A stretch of 64,000 nucleotides of DNA from Polynucleobacter sp. AP-Jannik-300A-C4 (GTDB lineage Bacteria; Pseudomonadota; Gammaproteobacteria; Burkholderiales; Burkholderiaceae), in the NCBI RefSeq assembly GCF_018688335.1, contig NZ_CP061316.1, forward strand, positions 1,426,001 to 1,490,000. The letters run 5' to 3'. Positions 55,831 to 62,860 of the stretch are shown piece after piece. Numbering within the stretch: the stretch's first letter is position 1; each line of letters begins with the position of its first letter. Below the pieces are notes generated by a model. The model was given only the letters and a program-made list of their open reading frames with translations. It searched no databases and had not been told where the DNA came from. The translations under genes and the position numbers were made by a program.

Positions 55831-56610
55831 TTATTGAATTGAAAAAGTCAGCATGCCAATGGAACCCATTTCAACGCCATCCACCAATACTTTGGGCGTC
55901 TCATCGTGTTCTTGCAAGGCAAGGATGTACAAGGCGGGCCAGTAATGTTCCGGAGTCGGAATAGACAAATGAGCAGAGTCGCCAAATTGCTCCCAATCAA
56001 TCAAAGTCGCATGGTGACTAGCTCTCATCTCTGAAACGAAGAAATCATTGAACTCTCTAGCCCATGGATAAGGTGTTACACCCTCCCCCCAATCAATGGT
56101 GCGTAAGTTATGCACAATATTGCCACTCGCCAAAATCAGAATATTCTCATCACGCAAAGGGCGTAACTTCTTAGCGAGTTCGTAGTGCTGACTCGTAGAC
56201 ATTGAACCATCTAGACTGAGCTGAACTACAGGAACATCAGCATCGGGATAAAGGTATTTGAGAACAGACCAGGCACCATGATCAATTCCCCATTCATTCT
56301 CTTCAAGAACAACAGGAACATCTAGCAATTCTTTAACGCGATCAGCCAATGCGGGACTGCCTGGTGCTGGATATTGAATATCAAACAAGGCTTGAGGAAA
56401 TCCATCAAAGTCGTGAATCGTTTTAGGCTTAGGCATTGCAGTAACCCACACTCCCCGGGTTAGCCAATGGGCCGAGATGACTAAGATGGCATCTGGGCGT
56501 TTAAGCGATTTACCAAGACTAGCCCAAACTGCTGTATAGCGATTGGGCTCAATAGCGTACATCGGACTGCCATGGCCAGCAAATACTGCAGGTTGGCGAT
56601 GGCTAGTCAT
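55831..56610 (-). CDS. DODA-type extradiol aromatic ring-opening dioxygenase (YgiD-like)
   Basis: A 259-residue protein of the LigB/DODA fold. The metal site is built from VFAGHGSPMYAIEP (His), ISAHWLTRGVWV (His), and later ASGNIVHNLRTIDW (Asn-x-His) and ILALQEHDETPK. In E. coli YgiD this zinc-containing class oxidises L-DOPA to the 4,5-extradiol product; physiological substrate unknown. It lies between a small membrane protein gene (9 nt) and crcB (9 nt). Confidence 0.87.
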   Translation of the reverse strand: MTSHRQPAVFAGHGSPMYAIEPNRYTAVWASLGKSLKRPDAILVISAHWLTRGVWVTAMPKPKTIHDFDGFPQALFDIQYPAPGSPALADRVKELLDVPVVLEENEWGIDHGAWSVLKYLYPDADVPVVQLSLDGSMSTSQHYELAKKLRPLRDENILILASGNIVHNLRTIDWGEGVTPYPWAREFNDFFVSEMRASHHATLIDWEQFGDSAHLSIPTPEHYWPALYILALQEHDETPKVLVDGVEMGSIGMLTFSIQ

Positions 56611-56619
56611 TAATGCAGA

Positions 56620-56757
56620 TTAGCCGAATACGTAACCAGTATGAGCTGCAACTAAAGCAAACAAAATAGCCAAGCTAGTAGCGGCTGCCAACATCACGAT
56701 CAGAGTGATGATTTTTTTATTGACTTCTTCTTTCGACTCTTTATGCCATTCGTTCAT
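56620..56757 (-). CDS. Small single-helix membrane protein (45 aa)
   Basis: I found this small gene by reading the minus strand. It encodes 45 residues: a charged N-terminus with MNEWHKESKEEVNKK and one hydrophobic helix of about 25 residues ending in AAHTGYVFG. GGGGA lies seven bases upstream of the ATG at 56757, a good ribosome-binding site. It ends nine nt before the dioxygenase gene, so it belongs to that operon. The N-terminus would face the cytosol if the helix inserts by the positive-inside rule, although the charges are mixed. Function unknown. Confidence 0.6.
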   Translation of the reverse strand: MNEWHKESKEEVNKKIITLIVMLAAATSLAILFALVAAHTGYVFG

Positions 56758-56801
56758 GCTAAATCCCCATTAAACACATTAATTAGTGCTGCAATTATCC
56801 A

Positions 56802-56969
56802 CTATCGGCCGCGACCAGCCTTACGCATCATGCCTTTTCCGCCGCCAAAGCCTGCTTGAGGCCTTCCGCCAGGACCAGATGGGCCTTTTGGAGCAGGTGG
56901 ACGGGCTACCGGCTTTGCTGCCACAGGCTTAGCTGGGGTCTTTGATTCAGGTTTTTTATCTTCAGTCAC
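56802..56969 (-). CDS. Small Pro/Gly/Lys-rich disordered protein, GTG start (55 aa)
   Basis: This minus-strand frame starts with GTG at 56969 and is preceded by AGGAG six bases upstream, a strong ribosome-binding site. The 55-residue product is rich in Lys, Pro, Ala, Gly and Arg: MTEDKKPESKTPAKPVAAK, ARPPAPKGPSGPGGRP, and the tail GGGKGMMRKAGRGR. It has no hydrophobic segment and should be disordered and basic, which suggests binding to RNA, DNA or acidic surfaces. It lies 44 nt upstream of the small membrane protein gene and 28 nt from the divergent M50 gene. Confidence 0.6.
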   Translation of the reverse strand: MTEDKKPESKTPAKPVAAKPVARPPAPKGPSGPGGRPQAGFGGGKGMMRKAGRGR

Positions 56970-56997
56970 TTTTCACTCCTATCGATATCATATTGCC

Positions 56998-57660
56998 ATG
57001 ATTACTGACTATTCTATCCAAGCTATCGCCATTAATGCGATTCCTTTGATTTTTGCTATCACCATCCATGAGGCGGCACATGGCTATGCTGCCCGCTATT
57101 TTGGTGACAATACCGCATATTTGCTGGGCAGAGTCAGCCTTAACCCACTGAAGCATATAGACCCCGTGGGAACCATCCTTATCCCTTTAATGCTGATTTT
57201 GGCTAGCTCGCCATTCTTGATTGGGTATGCCAAGCCAGTGCGAGTCAACTTTGGGCGCTTACGCAACCCCCGAATTGACTCCATATGGGTGGCTTTGGCA
57301 GGGCCGGGCTCAAACTTCGCTCAAGCCCTGATTTGGGCTATTTTATGGATCTCTCTCATCGGATTCGGGGTTGATGAACGGTTCTTGCTGGGAATGTCAC
57401 AAGCCGGTATTACCTGGAATCTCGTTCTCCTAGTATTCAACTTATTCCCCCTGCCACCCTTGGATGGGGGCCGCATCCTCTCTAGCCTTTTGCCGGCACG
57501 CCAATCTATTGCCTTTGGAAAGCTGGAGCCCTGGGGATTCTTCATCGTTCTCGGGCTTGTGTTTACCGGAATTATTGGTAATTTGTGGATGGAACCATTA
57601 ACAGCGTTTTTTAAATACCTCATTTACCTCATCACATTACCTATTCAAATGCTTATATGA
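56998..57660 (+). CDS. Site-2 protease family (M50) membrane protein
   Basis: A 220-residue intramembrane metalloprotease-like protein. The zinc motif HExxH is in AITIHEAAHGYAARYFGD near the N-terminus (about residues 20-30), and the distal NLFPLPPLDGGRI carries the third ligand Asp; both are inside hydrophobic segments. This short class lacks the PDZ domains of RseP. The substrate is unknown. It starts 28 nt from the divergent small GTG gene. Confidence 0.88.
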   Translation: MITDYSIQAIAINAIPLIFAITIHEAAHGYAARYFGDNTAYLLGRVSLNPLKHIDPVGTILIPLMLILASSPFLIGYAKPVRVNFGRLRNPRIDSIWVALAGPGSNFAQALIWAILWISLIGFGVDERFLLGMSQAGITWNLVLLVFNLFPLPPLDGGRILSSLLPARQSIAFGKLEPWGFFIVLGLVFTGIIGNLWMEPLTAFFKYLIYLITLPIQMLI

Positions 57661-57683
57661 CAAAACGTGTAGGAAAAAATATC

Positions 57684-57704
57684 AATTCAGTAGTATGCTG
57701 AATT
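57684..57704. promoter_or_regulatory. Inverted repeat upstream of cytochrome c'
   Basis: AATTCAG and CTGAATT flank a 7-nt spacer, a perfect 21-bp dyad about 40 nt before the cytochrome c' start. It has the size of a dimeric-regulator operator; a third AATTCAG half-site follows at 57701-57707. It may instead be a weak hairpin after the M50 stop. Confidence 0.35.
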
Positions 57705-57745
57705 CAGTCATTTTTATTATTTCTTTCTAATATCGGAACACACCT

Positions 57746-58195
57746 ATGAAACTCAAACATTTTGCTTTAGCTACCCTTGTACCAACACTATTGGTTAGCG
57801 GAATTGCCTATGCACAATTTAAAAAACCAGAAGATGCCATTAAATATCGCCAGAGCGCGTTTACCGTGATGGCCAATTCTTTTGGGAAAATTGGCGCAGT
57901 AGTTAAAGGTGAGGCCCCATTTAACAAAGATGAGGTAGCCAAGAATGCAGCAGTTGTTGCAACTCTCTCCACTTTGCCATGGCAAGCATTTGGTCCAGGC
58001 ACTGAGGGTGGCAACGCGCTTCCAGGGGTTTGGTCAGACAATGCTAAATTTAAAGCTGCTGGAGAAAAAATGCAGCTTGCCGTGGCCAACCTCAATACTG
58101 CAGCACAGTCAGGCGATCAAGAAGCCATCAAGAAGGCCTTTGGTGCAGCTGTTGCTACCTGCAAAGGTTGCCATGATGACTTTAAGAAAAAGTAA
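57746..58195 (+). CDS. Cytochrome c' (class II, periplasmic)
   Basis: A 149-residue periplasmic heme protein. Signal peptide is MKLKHFALATLVPTLLVSGI with cleavage near AYA|QF (residue 23). The heme-binding CxxCH is at the C-terminus, Cys139, Cys142 and His143 (TCKGCHDDFKKK), which defines class II cytochromes c'. They bind NO or serve in redox buffering. It is convergent and directly adjacent to a cytochrome b561 gene on the other strand. Confidence 0.93.
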   Translation: MKLKHFALATLVPTLLVSGIAYAQFKKPEDAIKYRQSAFTVMANSFGKIGAVVKGEAPFNKDEVAKNAAVVATLSTLPWQAFGPGTEGGNALPGVWSDNAKFKAAGEKMQLAVANLNTAAQSGDQEAIKKAFGAAVATCKGCHDDFKKK

Positions 58196-58876
58196 TCAGC
58201 GCTTAATGAAGTAAACCAGAATTACCGCAATCAGGCTCAGCAGCAATAAAGCCGAGCCGCGTTGCAGACCTCCATCCTTGGAGGCCTGACCCAAGTCAGA
58301 TGGCAGATAGTTTGCCTGATCGCTTGGGTCAATTTCTTTATCGCCCACCAACATGGGTTTGATTAAATTCTCGCCCTTGAATTTTTGGTAATACACAATC
58401 GCACAAAGATGGAGTGCGATCAATATGATGAGAATGTTTTCATTGAAGTAATGAATCGAGGTGAGCAACTGAACCGTTTCATTCGAAACATATTTTGCAA
58501 ACGGTCCCTCAAAAGCAATATCGTCATTTGCAAATAGACCCGTCACAGCCTGAAGACCAACTGAAAAAAGTAATCCCAGAACTGATAGGGCGCCTAGAGG
58601 ATTATGGCCAAGACCAGCCTTGGTTTTACCTAATAGGTAATTAATTAGTTCTTTAGGGCTTGGAACAAAATGAATGAAGCGGGCATGGTATGAACCAATC
58701 AAGCCCCAGCAGATTCGAAAAATAATTAAGCTTAGAACGCAATAGCCGACTAAGGCATGGAAGTCCATGGCATTACCGCCAATCTTCACGGTAATAAAGC
58801 TCAGAACAATACAAATGACTAAAAGCCAGTGAAACAGGCGAATCGGCAAATCCCAAACGCGGATGATTTTTTTCAT
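58196..58876 (-). CDS. Cytochrome b561 family protein
   Basis: A 226-residue membrane cytochrome with the start MKKIIRVWDLPIRLFHWLLV, characteristic of bacterial cytochrome b561/Ni-hydrogenase-like b-type subunits. His residues in RLFHW, MDFHALVGY and ALHLCAIVYY are the likely heme ligands, with at least four hydrophobic helices. The ATG at 58876 is chosen; upstream in-frame codons at 58894 give a TTG start with no better signal. Its neighbour on the other strand encodes cytochrome c', a possible electron partner. Confidence 0.88.
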   Translation of the reverse strand: MKKIIRVWDLPIRLFHWLLVICIVLSFITVKIGGNAMDFHALVGYCVLSLIIFRICWGLIGSYHARFIHFVPSPKELINYLLGKTKAGLGHNPLGALSVLGLLFSVGLQAVTGLFANDDIAFEGPFAKYVSNETVQLLTSIHYFNENILIILIALHLCAIVYYQKFKGENLIKPMLVGDKEIDPSDQANYLPSDLGQASKDGGLQRGSALLLLSLIAVILVYFIKR

Positions 58877-58915
58877 CCCTGCAGAATAAATCAATGCAAG
58901 AGCTTGTCCCTGAAT

Positions 58916-59857
58916 TTATTTAATCTCGGGTAAATCCTTTTGGATGATCTTTAATCCTTCCCGCAAAGCTTCTTGGTAACGCTCTCGCTCTGCTTTCATA
59001 GTTTCTGCGGTCCAAGAATAAAAACCTTCACCGGTTTTCATGCCTAACTTGCCACTGGCGATGCGATCGCTTAAGCATTTTGCAATTTCAGGAGAGTTGT
59101 TCAGAGTCGGGTATATCGTTGCGCCGCCGGCACCATGCACATCCAAACCAGCATGATCTCGCTGCATTGCAGGTCCTGCCGCGATATAACGAAAGCCAAA
59201 GCCAAAGCGGACGGCCTTATCGATATCTTCCAAGCTAGCAATGCCGGCATCGACCATGGCAAAAGCTTCACGCGATAAAGCATGTTGCAGGCGGTTAGCC
59301 AGAAAACCTGGCAAATCTTTTTTCACGGTAACGGGAACCATGCCACAAGCTGTCATCAAACGAGAAAGGCTTTCGCCAACCATGGGCGAAGTCTTTTGAC
59401 CGTACACCACTTCTACGCAAGGCACTAAATGTGCAGGCATGAAGAAATGCAAACCAATCATCCTTGCAGCTGTCTTCAATCCTTTTGAGATATCACTGAT
59501 TGGAAAGCTAGTACTGTTACTTGCCAAGACTGCTTCCGGTTTTGCGTACTGCTCCAGTTTGGCAAATAACTCTTGCTTAATATCCAAGCGCTCGGGGACG
59601 CACTCAATCACCAAATCAATCTCGGACCAATCTATTTCCTCCAAGGAGCCAGCAGTTGTTAGCAAATGGAGACGATGCTCATAACCCAGATCTATCATGG
59701 TGTTAGCAAAGTAGTCTGGCAAAAGTGCTCGACGCTCCGTAGTAGGCTCCAGCACCTGAACAGCACAACCCCCGCGTGCGCATACGGCCGCTACATCAGC
59801 GCCCATAGTGCCGCCACCAACGATGACGACCTTTGTTTCAGACGGGGTAAACAGCAT
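58916..59857 (-). CDS. 3-hydroxyacyl-CoA dehydrogenase family protein
   Basis: A 313-residue NAD-dependent dehydrogenase. NAD motif VVIVGGGTMGADVAAVCARG, the catalytic His in ARMIGLHFFMPAHLVPCVEVV and the C-terminal domain with GFLANRLQHALSREAFAM are visible. The small size and RFGFGFRYIAAGPAMQRD point to the lambda-crystallin/L-gulonate or L-carnitine dehydrogenase subgroup rather than classical beta-oxidation. The ATG at 59857 follows AAGGAG; the longer frame would cross the divergent gene. Divergent to the operon at 59943-64000. Confidence 0.85.
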   Translation of the reverse strand: MLFTPSETKVVIVGGGTMGADVAAVCARGGCAVQVLEPTTERRALLPDYFANTMIDLGYEHRLHLLTTAGSLEEIDWSEIDLVIECVPERLDIKQELFAKLEQYAKPEAVLASNSTSFPISDISKGLKTAARMIGLHFFMPAHLVPCVEVVYGQKTSPMVGESLSRLMTACGMVPVTVKKDLPGFLANRLQHALSREAFAMVDAGIASLEDIDKAVRFGFGFRYIAAGPAMQRDHAGLDVHGAGGATIYPTLNNSPEIAKCLSDRIASGKLGMKTGEGFYSWTAETMKAERERYQEALREGLKIIQKDLPEIK

Positions 59858-59942
59858 CTCAATTTCTCCTTCGGGGGGCAAGATAAGGATTACAAATCCT
59901 CTTACAATACCTTCATTATTCCAATAAAAAAGTAAGTGAGAC

Positions 59943-60872
59943 ATGATCCCAGTCAATTCAGTACTGCAGGTCGGACAATTTCCTGAGGTAATGCAAAAGG
60001 CAATTGACCAACGCATTACCCCGGTTCGCTACCCTGACCTCAACGCCAAGCTCCCCCCAGGCTCTTACGAGAGCATTTTGATTCGCTCAAACACTCAACT
60101 ACCCGTCGCATTACTCGAGAAACTCCCCCTATTAAAGATGGTTGCCACTTGTGGGGTAGGCTACGATAACCTTCCCCTAGGCTACCTCAAGGCCAAGGGA
60201 ATCAAAGCTAGCAATACCCCAGGCGTTTTAAATGACGCTGTTTGTGAGCTGGCGGTTGGCATGATGTTTGGACTACTGCGTCGCATACCCCAAGCGCATG
60301 AATTTGTTAAAAGTGCAGCTTGGTCAAAAGGTTTATTTACAGTTACCACTACTCTTGCCGGTAAGTGCGTCGGCATTGCGGGAATGGGTCGCATCGGACA
60401 AGACCTGGCTAAACGCCTAGAGGCATTCAAAGTCAAGATTGCCTACACTGGCCCAAGCCGTAAAGAGGTTCCTTATGAGTACTTTCCCGATATCCATTCT
60501 TTAGCAAAGGCATCCGATGTTCTTTTCTTGGCCTGCCCTGCTACCCCAGAAACAGAGAAAATGGTTAACGCTGAAGTCCTATCGGCCTTAGGCACTAAGG
60601 GCTTCCTCATCAATATTGCACGTGGAAGCGTGGTGGATGAGACCGCACTTTTAGTTGCACTGCAGCAAAATATCATTGCTGGTGCAGCACTCGATGTATT
60701 TGAAAATGAACCAAATCCAAACATCGGGTTTCTAAATCTTGATAATGTCTTATTAACACCGCATATTGGAAGTGCTACTTCTGAAACGCGACAATTGATG
60801 ACAAATTTAGCAATAGATAATTTAGAAGCTTTCTATAATAAAAAAACACTTCTGACGGAAGTAAAAAATTAA
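59943..60872 (+). CDS. D-2-hydroxyacid dehydrogenase (glyoxylate/hydroxypyruvate reductase-like)
   Basis: A 309-residue dehydrogenase with NAD motif CVGIAGMGRIGQDLAKRLE, catalytic Arg in INIARGSVVDE, Glu in ALDVFENEPNPN, and His in LLTPHIGSATSETRQ. It is the first gene of a plus-strand set with a DapA-family aldolase 12 nt further, then a TAXI receptor. The substrate is likely a sugar-derived or 2-keto acid, inferred from context. Confidence 0.9.
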   Translation: MIPVNSVLQVGQFPEVMQKAIDQRITPVRYPDLNAKLPPGSYESILIRSNTQLPVALLEKLPLLKMVATCGVGYDNLPLGYLKAKGIKASNTPGVLNDAVCELAVGMMFGLLRRIPQAHEFVKSAAWSKGLFTVTTTLAGKCVGIAGMGRIGQDLAKRLEAFKVKIAYTGPSRKEVPYEYFPDIHSLAKASDVLFLACPATPETEKMVNAEVLSALGTKGFLINIARGSVVDETALLVALQQNIIAGAALDVFENEPNPNIGFLNLDNVLLTPHIGSATSETRQLMTNLAIDNLEAFYNKKTLLTEVKN

Positions 60873-60884
60873 AACGGAGTAAGT

Positions 60885-61811
60885 ATGACAATTTCCCTAC
60901 ACCCTTCCACACTACCTGCAGTGCTCTCACCTGTATTGACTCCATTTAAAGAGGACGGTAGTCCCGATGCGCAAAAATTACTGAAGCAATGCCAATGGCT
61001 TGAGGCTAATGGTGTTGGTCAAGCGATCTTCGGCACGAACTCTGAAGCCAACTCTATGTCTGCCCGCCAAAAGATGGCGACCTTAACCTCACTAGTAGAG
61101 GGCGGCTTAAACCCAGCACACATGATGCCTGGTACGGGTGCCACATCTATTGATGCCGCGGTCAATATGACTCGTCATGCGCTTGAACATAAGTGCGCCG
61201 GCGTATTGATGCTGCCACCGTTCTACTACAAAGATATTACTGATGATGGTCTCTTTGCTTACTTCTCAGAAGTGATTCAAAAGGTTGGCAACGCAGCATT
61301 GCAAATTTACATTTACAACATCCCTCCTGTTACCAAGATCAACCTTAGCCTTTCTTTGCTGGAGCGCTTAGCGAAGGAATACCCCAAAACTGTTGTCGGC
61401 ATGAAAGACAGTTCTGGTGATTGGGCCTACACAGAATCTGTTATCAAGCTGTTAGCACCATCAGGATTCCGTGTTTACGCAGGCAGTGAAACCTTCCTCA
61501 TGCGCGCCCTTCGTGCTGGCGGAGTTGGCTGTATCTCTGCAACTGCTAACGTAAACCCTAGGGCTATTGCTGAATTAGCAGCCCATTGGAGAGAATCTGA
61601 CGCAGATCAACGTCAAGCCGCCTTAGATCAAGTACGCTCTGTATTTGCTCAGTATCAAATGATTGCCGGTATGAAAACTGCAGTTGCCCATTTCAGTAAA
61701 GATCCAGAGTGGTTACGCGTACGCCCACCACTCATGCAACTCAGCGCAGACCAGCAAGCAAAGTTACTCAGCGAGCTACAAAAAATCAATTTCAGCATGC
61801 CAGGCCTTTAA
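60885..61811 (+). CDS. Dihydrodipicolinate synthase/N-acetylneuraminate lyase family aldolase
   Basis: A 308-residue class I aldolase. TNSE (51-54) gives the phosphate/carboxylate loop in GTNSEANSMSARQK; the Tyr is in IYNIPPV, and the Schiff-base Lys in VVGMKDSSGDW. The first residues contain SPVLTPFKEDGSPD, typical. It is unlikely to be the housekeeping DapA (length and context); a lyase or dehydratase of 2-keto-3-deoxy acids is more probable. 12 nt after the hydroxyacid dehydrogenase, 29 nt before the TAXI receptor. Confidence 0.87.
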   Translation: MTISLHPSTLPAVLSPVLTPFKEDGSPDAQKLLKQCQWLEANGVGQAIFGTNSEANSMSARQKMATLTSLVEGGLNPAHMMPGTGATSIDAAVNMTRHALEHKCAGVLMLPPFYYKDITDDGLFAYFSEVIQKVGNAALQIYIYNIPPVTKINLSLSLLERLAKEYPKTVVGMKDSSGDWAYTESVIKLLAPSGFRVYAGSETFLMRALRAGGVGCISATANVNPRAIAELAAHWRESDADQRQAALDQVRSVFAQYQMIAGMKTAVAHFSKDPEWLRVRPPLMQLSADQQAKLLSELQKINFSMPGL

Positions 61812-61840
61812 TGACATAGAAGTAAAACAGGAGACAAAAA

Positions 61841-62791
61841 ATGAAGCTTATTAAAGTAATAGCAGTATCACTCACCATGTTGTTCGGTTCAGCACAAGCA
61901 CAGAACCTCTCAATCGCAACCGGCGGTACTGGTGGCGTTTACTACCCTATGGGTGGTGGCTTAGCCTCAGTACTTTCTAGCAAAGTACCAGGCATGTCTG
62001 CGACTGCTGAAGTTACTGGCGGATCAGTTGACAACTTGAACCTAGTTGGCTCTGGGAAACCTTATGTTGGCTTCTCAATGGCCGATGCCGCTAAAGATGC
62101 TGAAGCCGGCCAGGGGAAATTCAAGGGTAGGCCAATCGATTTGAGCACGCTACTCGTTCTCTACCCAAATCTCATGCACGTTGTCACAGTGGAATCAACT
62201 GGCATCAAATCCATGAAAGACCTCAAAGGTAAGCGCGTTAGTACTGGCTCACCAGGTAGCGCTACTGAAGTAATGGCATTTCGCCTACTCGAAGCCGCTG
62301 GACTAGACAAAGACAAAGATGTTCAACGTGAGCGTTTAGGTGCAGCAGAGTCTGTTAATGCGATGAAAGACCGTAAGATTGATGCCTTTTTCTGGGTGGG
62401 TGGCTTACCAACCTCTGCTGTGACAGACTTGGCTAATAGCCCCGGCATGAATCTTGTCATGGTTGACAATGCTGATGAAGTAGCCGCTATGAACAAAAAA
62501 TATGGCAATCTCTACTTCAAAGCAGTAATTCCTAAAACTACCTACAAAGGTATGGCTAAGGACAATCAGGCTGCCGGTGTTGCCAACATTTTGGTTGTTA
62601 ACGCAAAAATGCCAGATGACGAAGCTTACAAAATTGTTAAAGCGATATTTGATAACAAAATTGATCTAGTTCGTACTCACAAGGAATACATTAACGTAAC
62701 CCTTGAAAATCAGAAGCAGAGCTCCTCTCCAGTGCAGTATCACCCTGGCGCTTTAAAGTACTTCAAAGAAAAAAATATTAACGTAAATTAA
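61841..62791 (+). CDS. TAXI family TRAP transporter solute-binding protein
   Basis: TAXI proteins feed substrate to a fused TRAP permease. The 316-residue protein has a signal peptide (about residues 1-20, SAQA|QN), then LSIATGGTGGVYYPMGGGLA, the family hallmark, and RVSTGSPGSATEVMAFRLL. A GGAG site lies before the ATG. The permease follows after a terminator-like hairpin, so a receptor excess over permease is likely. Confidence 0.92.
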   Translation: MKLIKVIAVSLTMLFGSAQAQNLSIATGGTGGVYYPMGGGLASVLSSKVPGMSATAEVTGGSVDNLNLVGSGKPYVGFSMADAAKDAEAGQGKFKGRPIDLSTLLVLYPNLMHVVTVESTGIKSMKDLKGKRVSTGSPGSATEVMAFRLLEAAGLDKDKDVQRERLGAAESVNAMKDRKIDAFFWVGGLPTSAVTDLANSPGMNLVMVDNADEVAAMNKKYGNLYFKAVIPKTTYKGMAKDNQAAGVANILVVNAKMPDDEAYKIVKAIFDNKIDLVRTHKEYINVTLENQKQSSSPVQYHPGALKYFKEKNINVN

Positions 62792-62800
62792 TGCAGTTAA

Positions 62801-62828
62801 AAAGAGCGAGGCATGCCTCGCTCTTTTT
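62801..62828 (+). terminator. Terminator or attenuator between TAXI receptor and permease
   Basis: AAAGAGCGAGGC pairs perfectly with GCCTCGCTCTTT, loop AT, followed by several T. It sits between receptor and permease and should lower permease transcription. Confidence 0.85.
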
Positions 62829-62860
62829 TTTGCAACCCCAAAAAAAATATAAGTAGAGAC

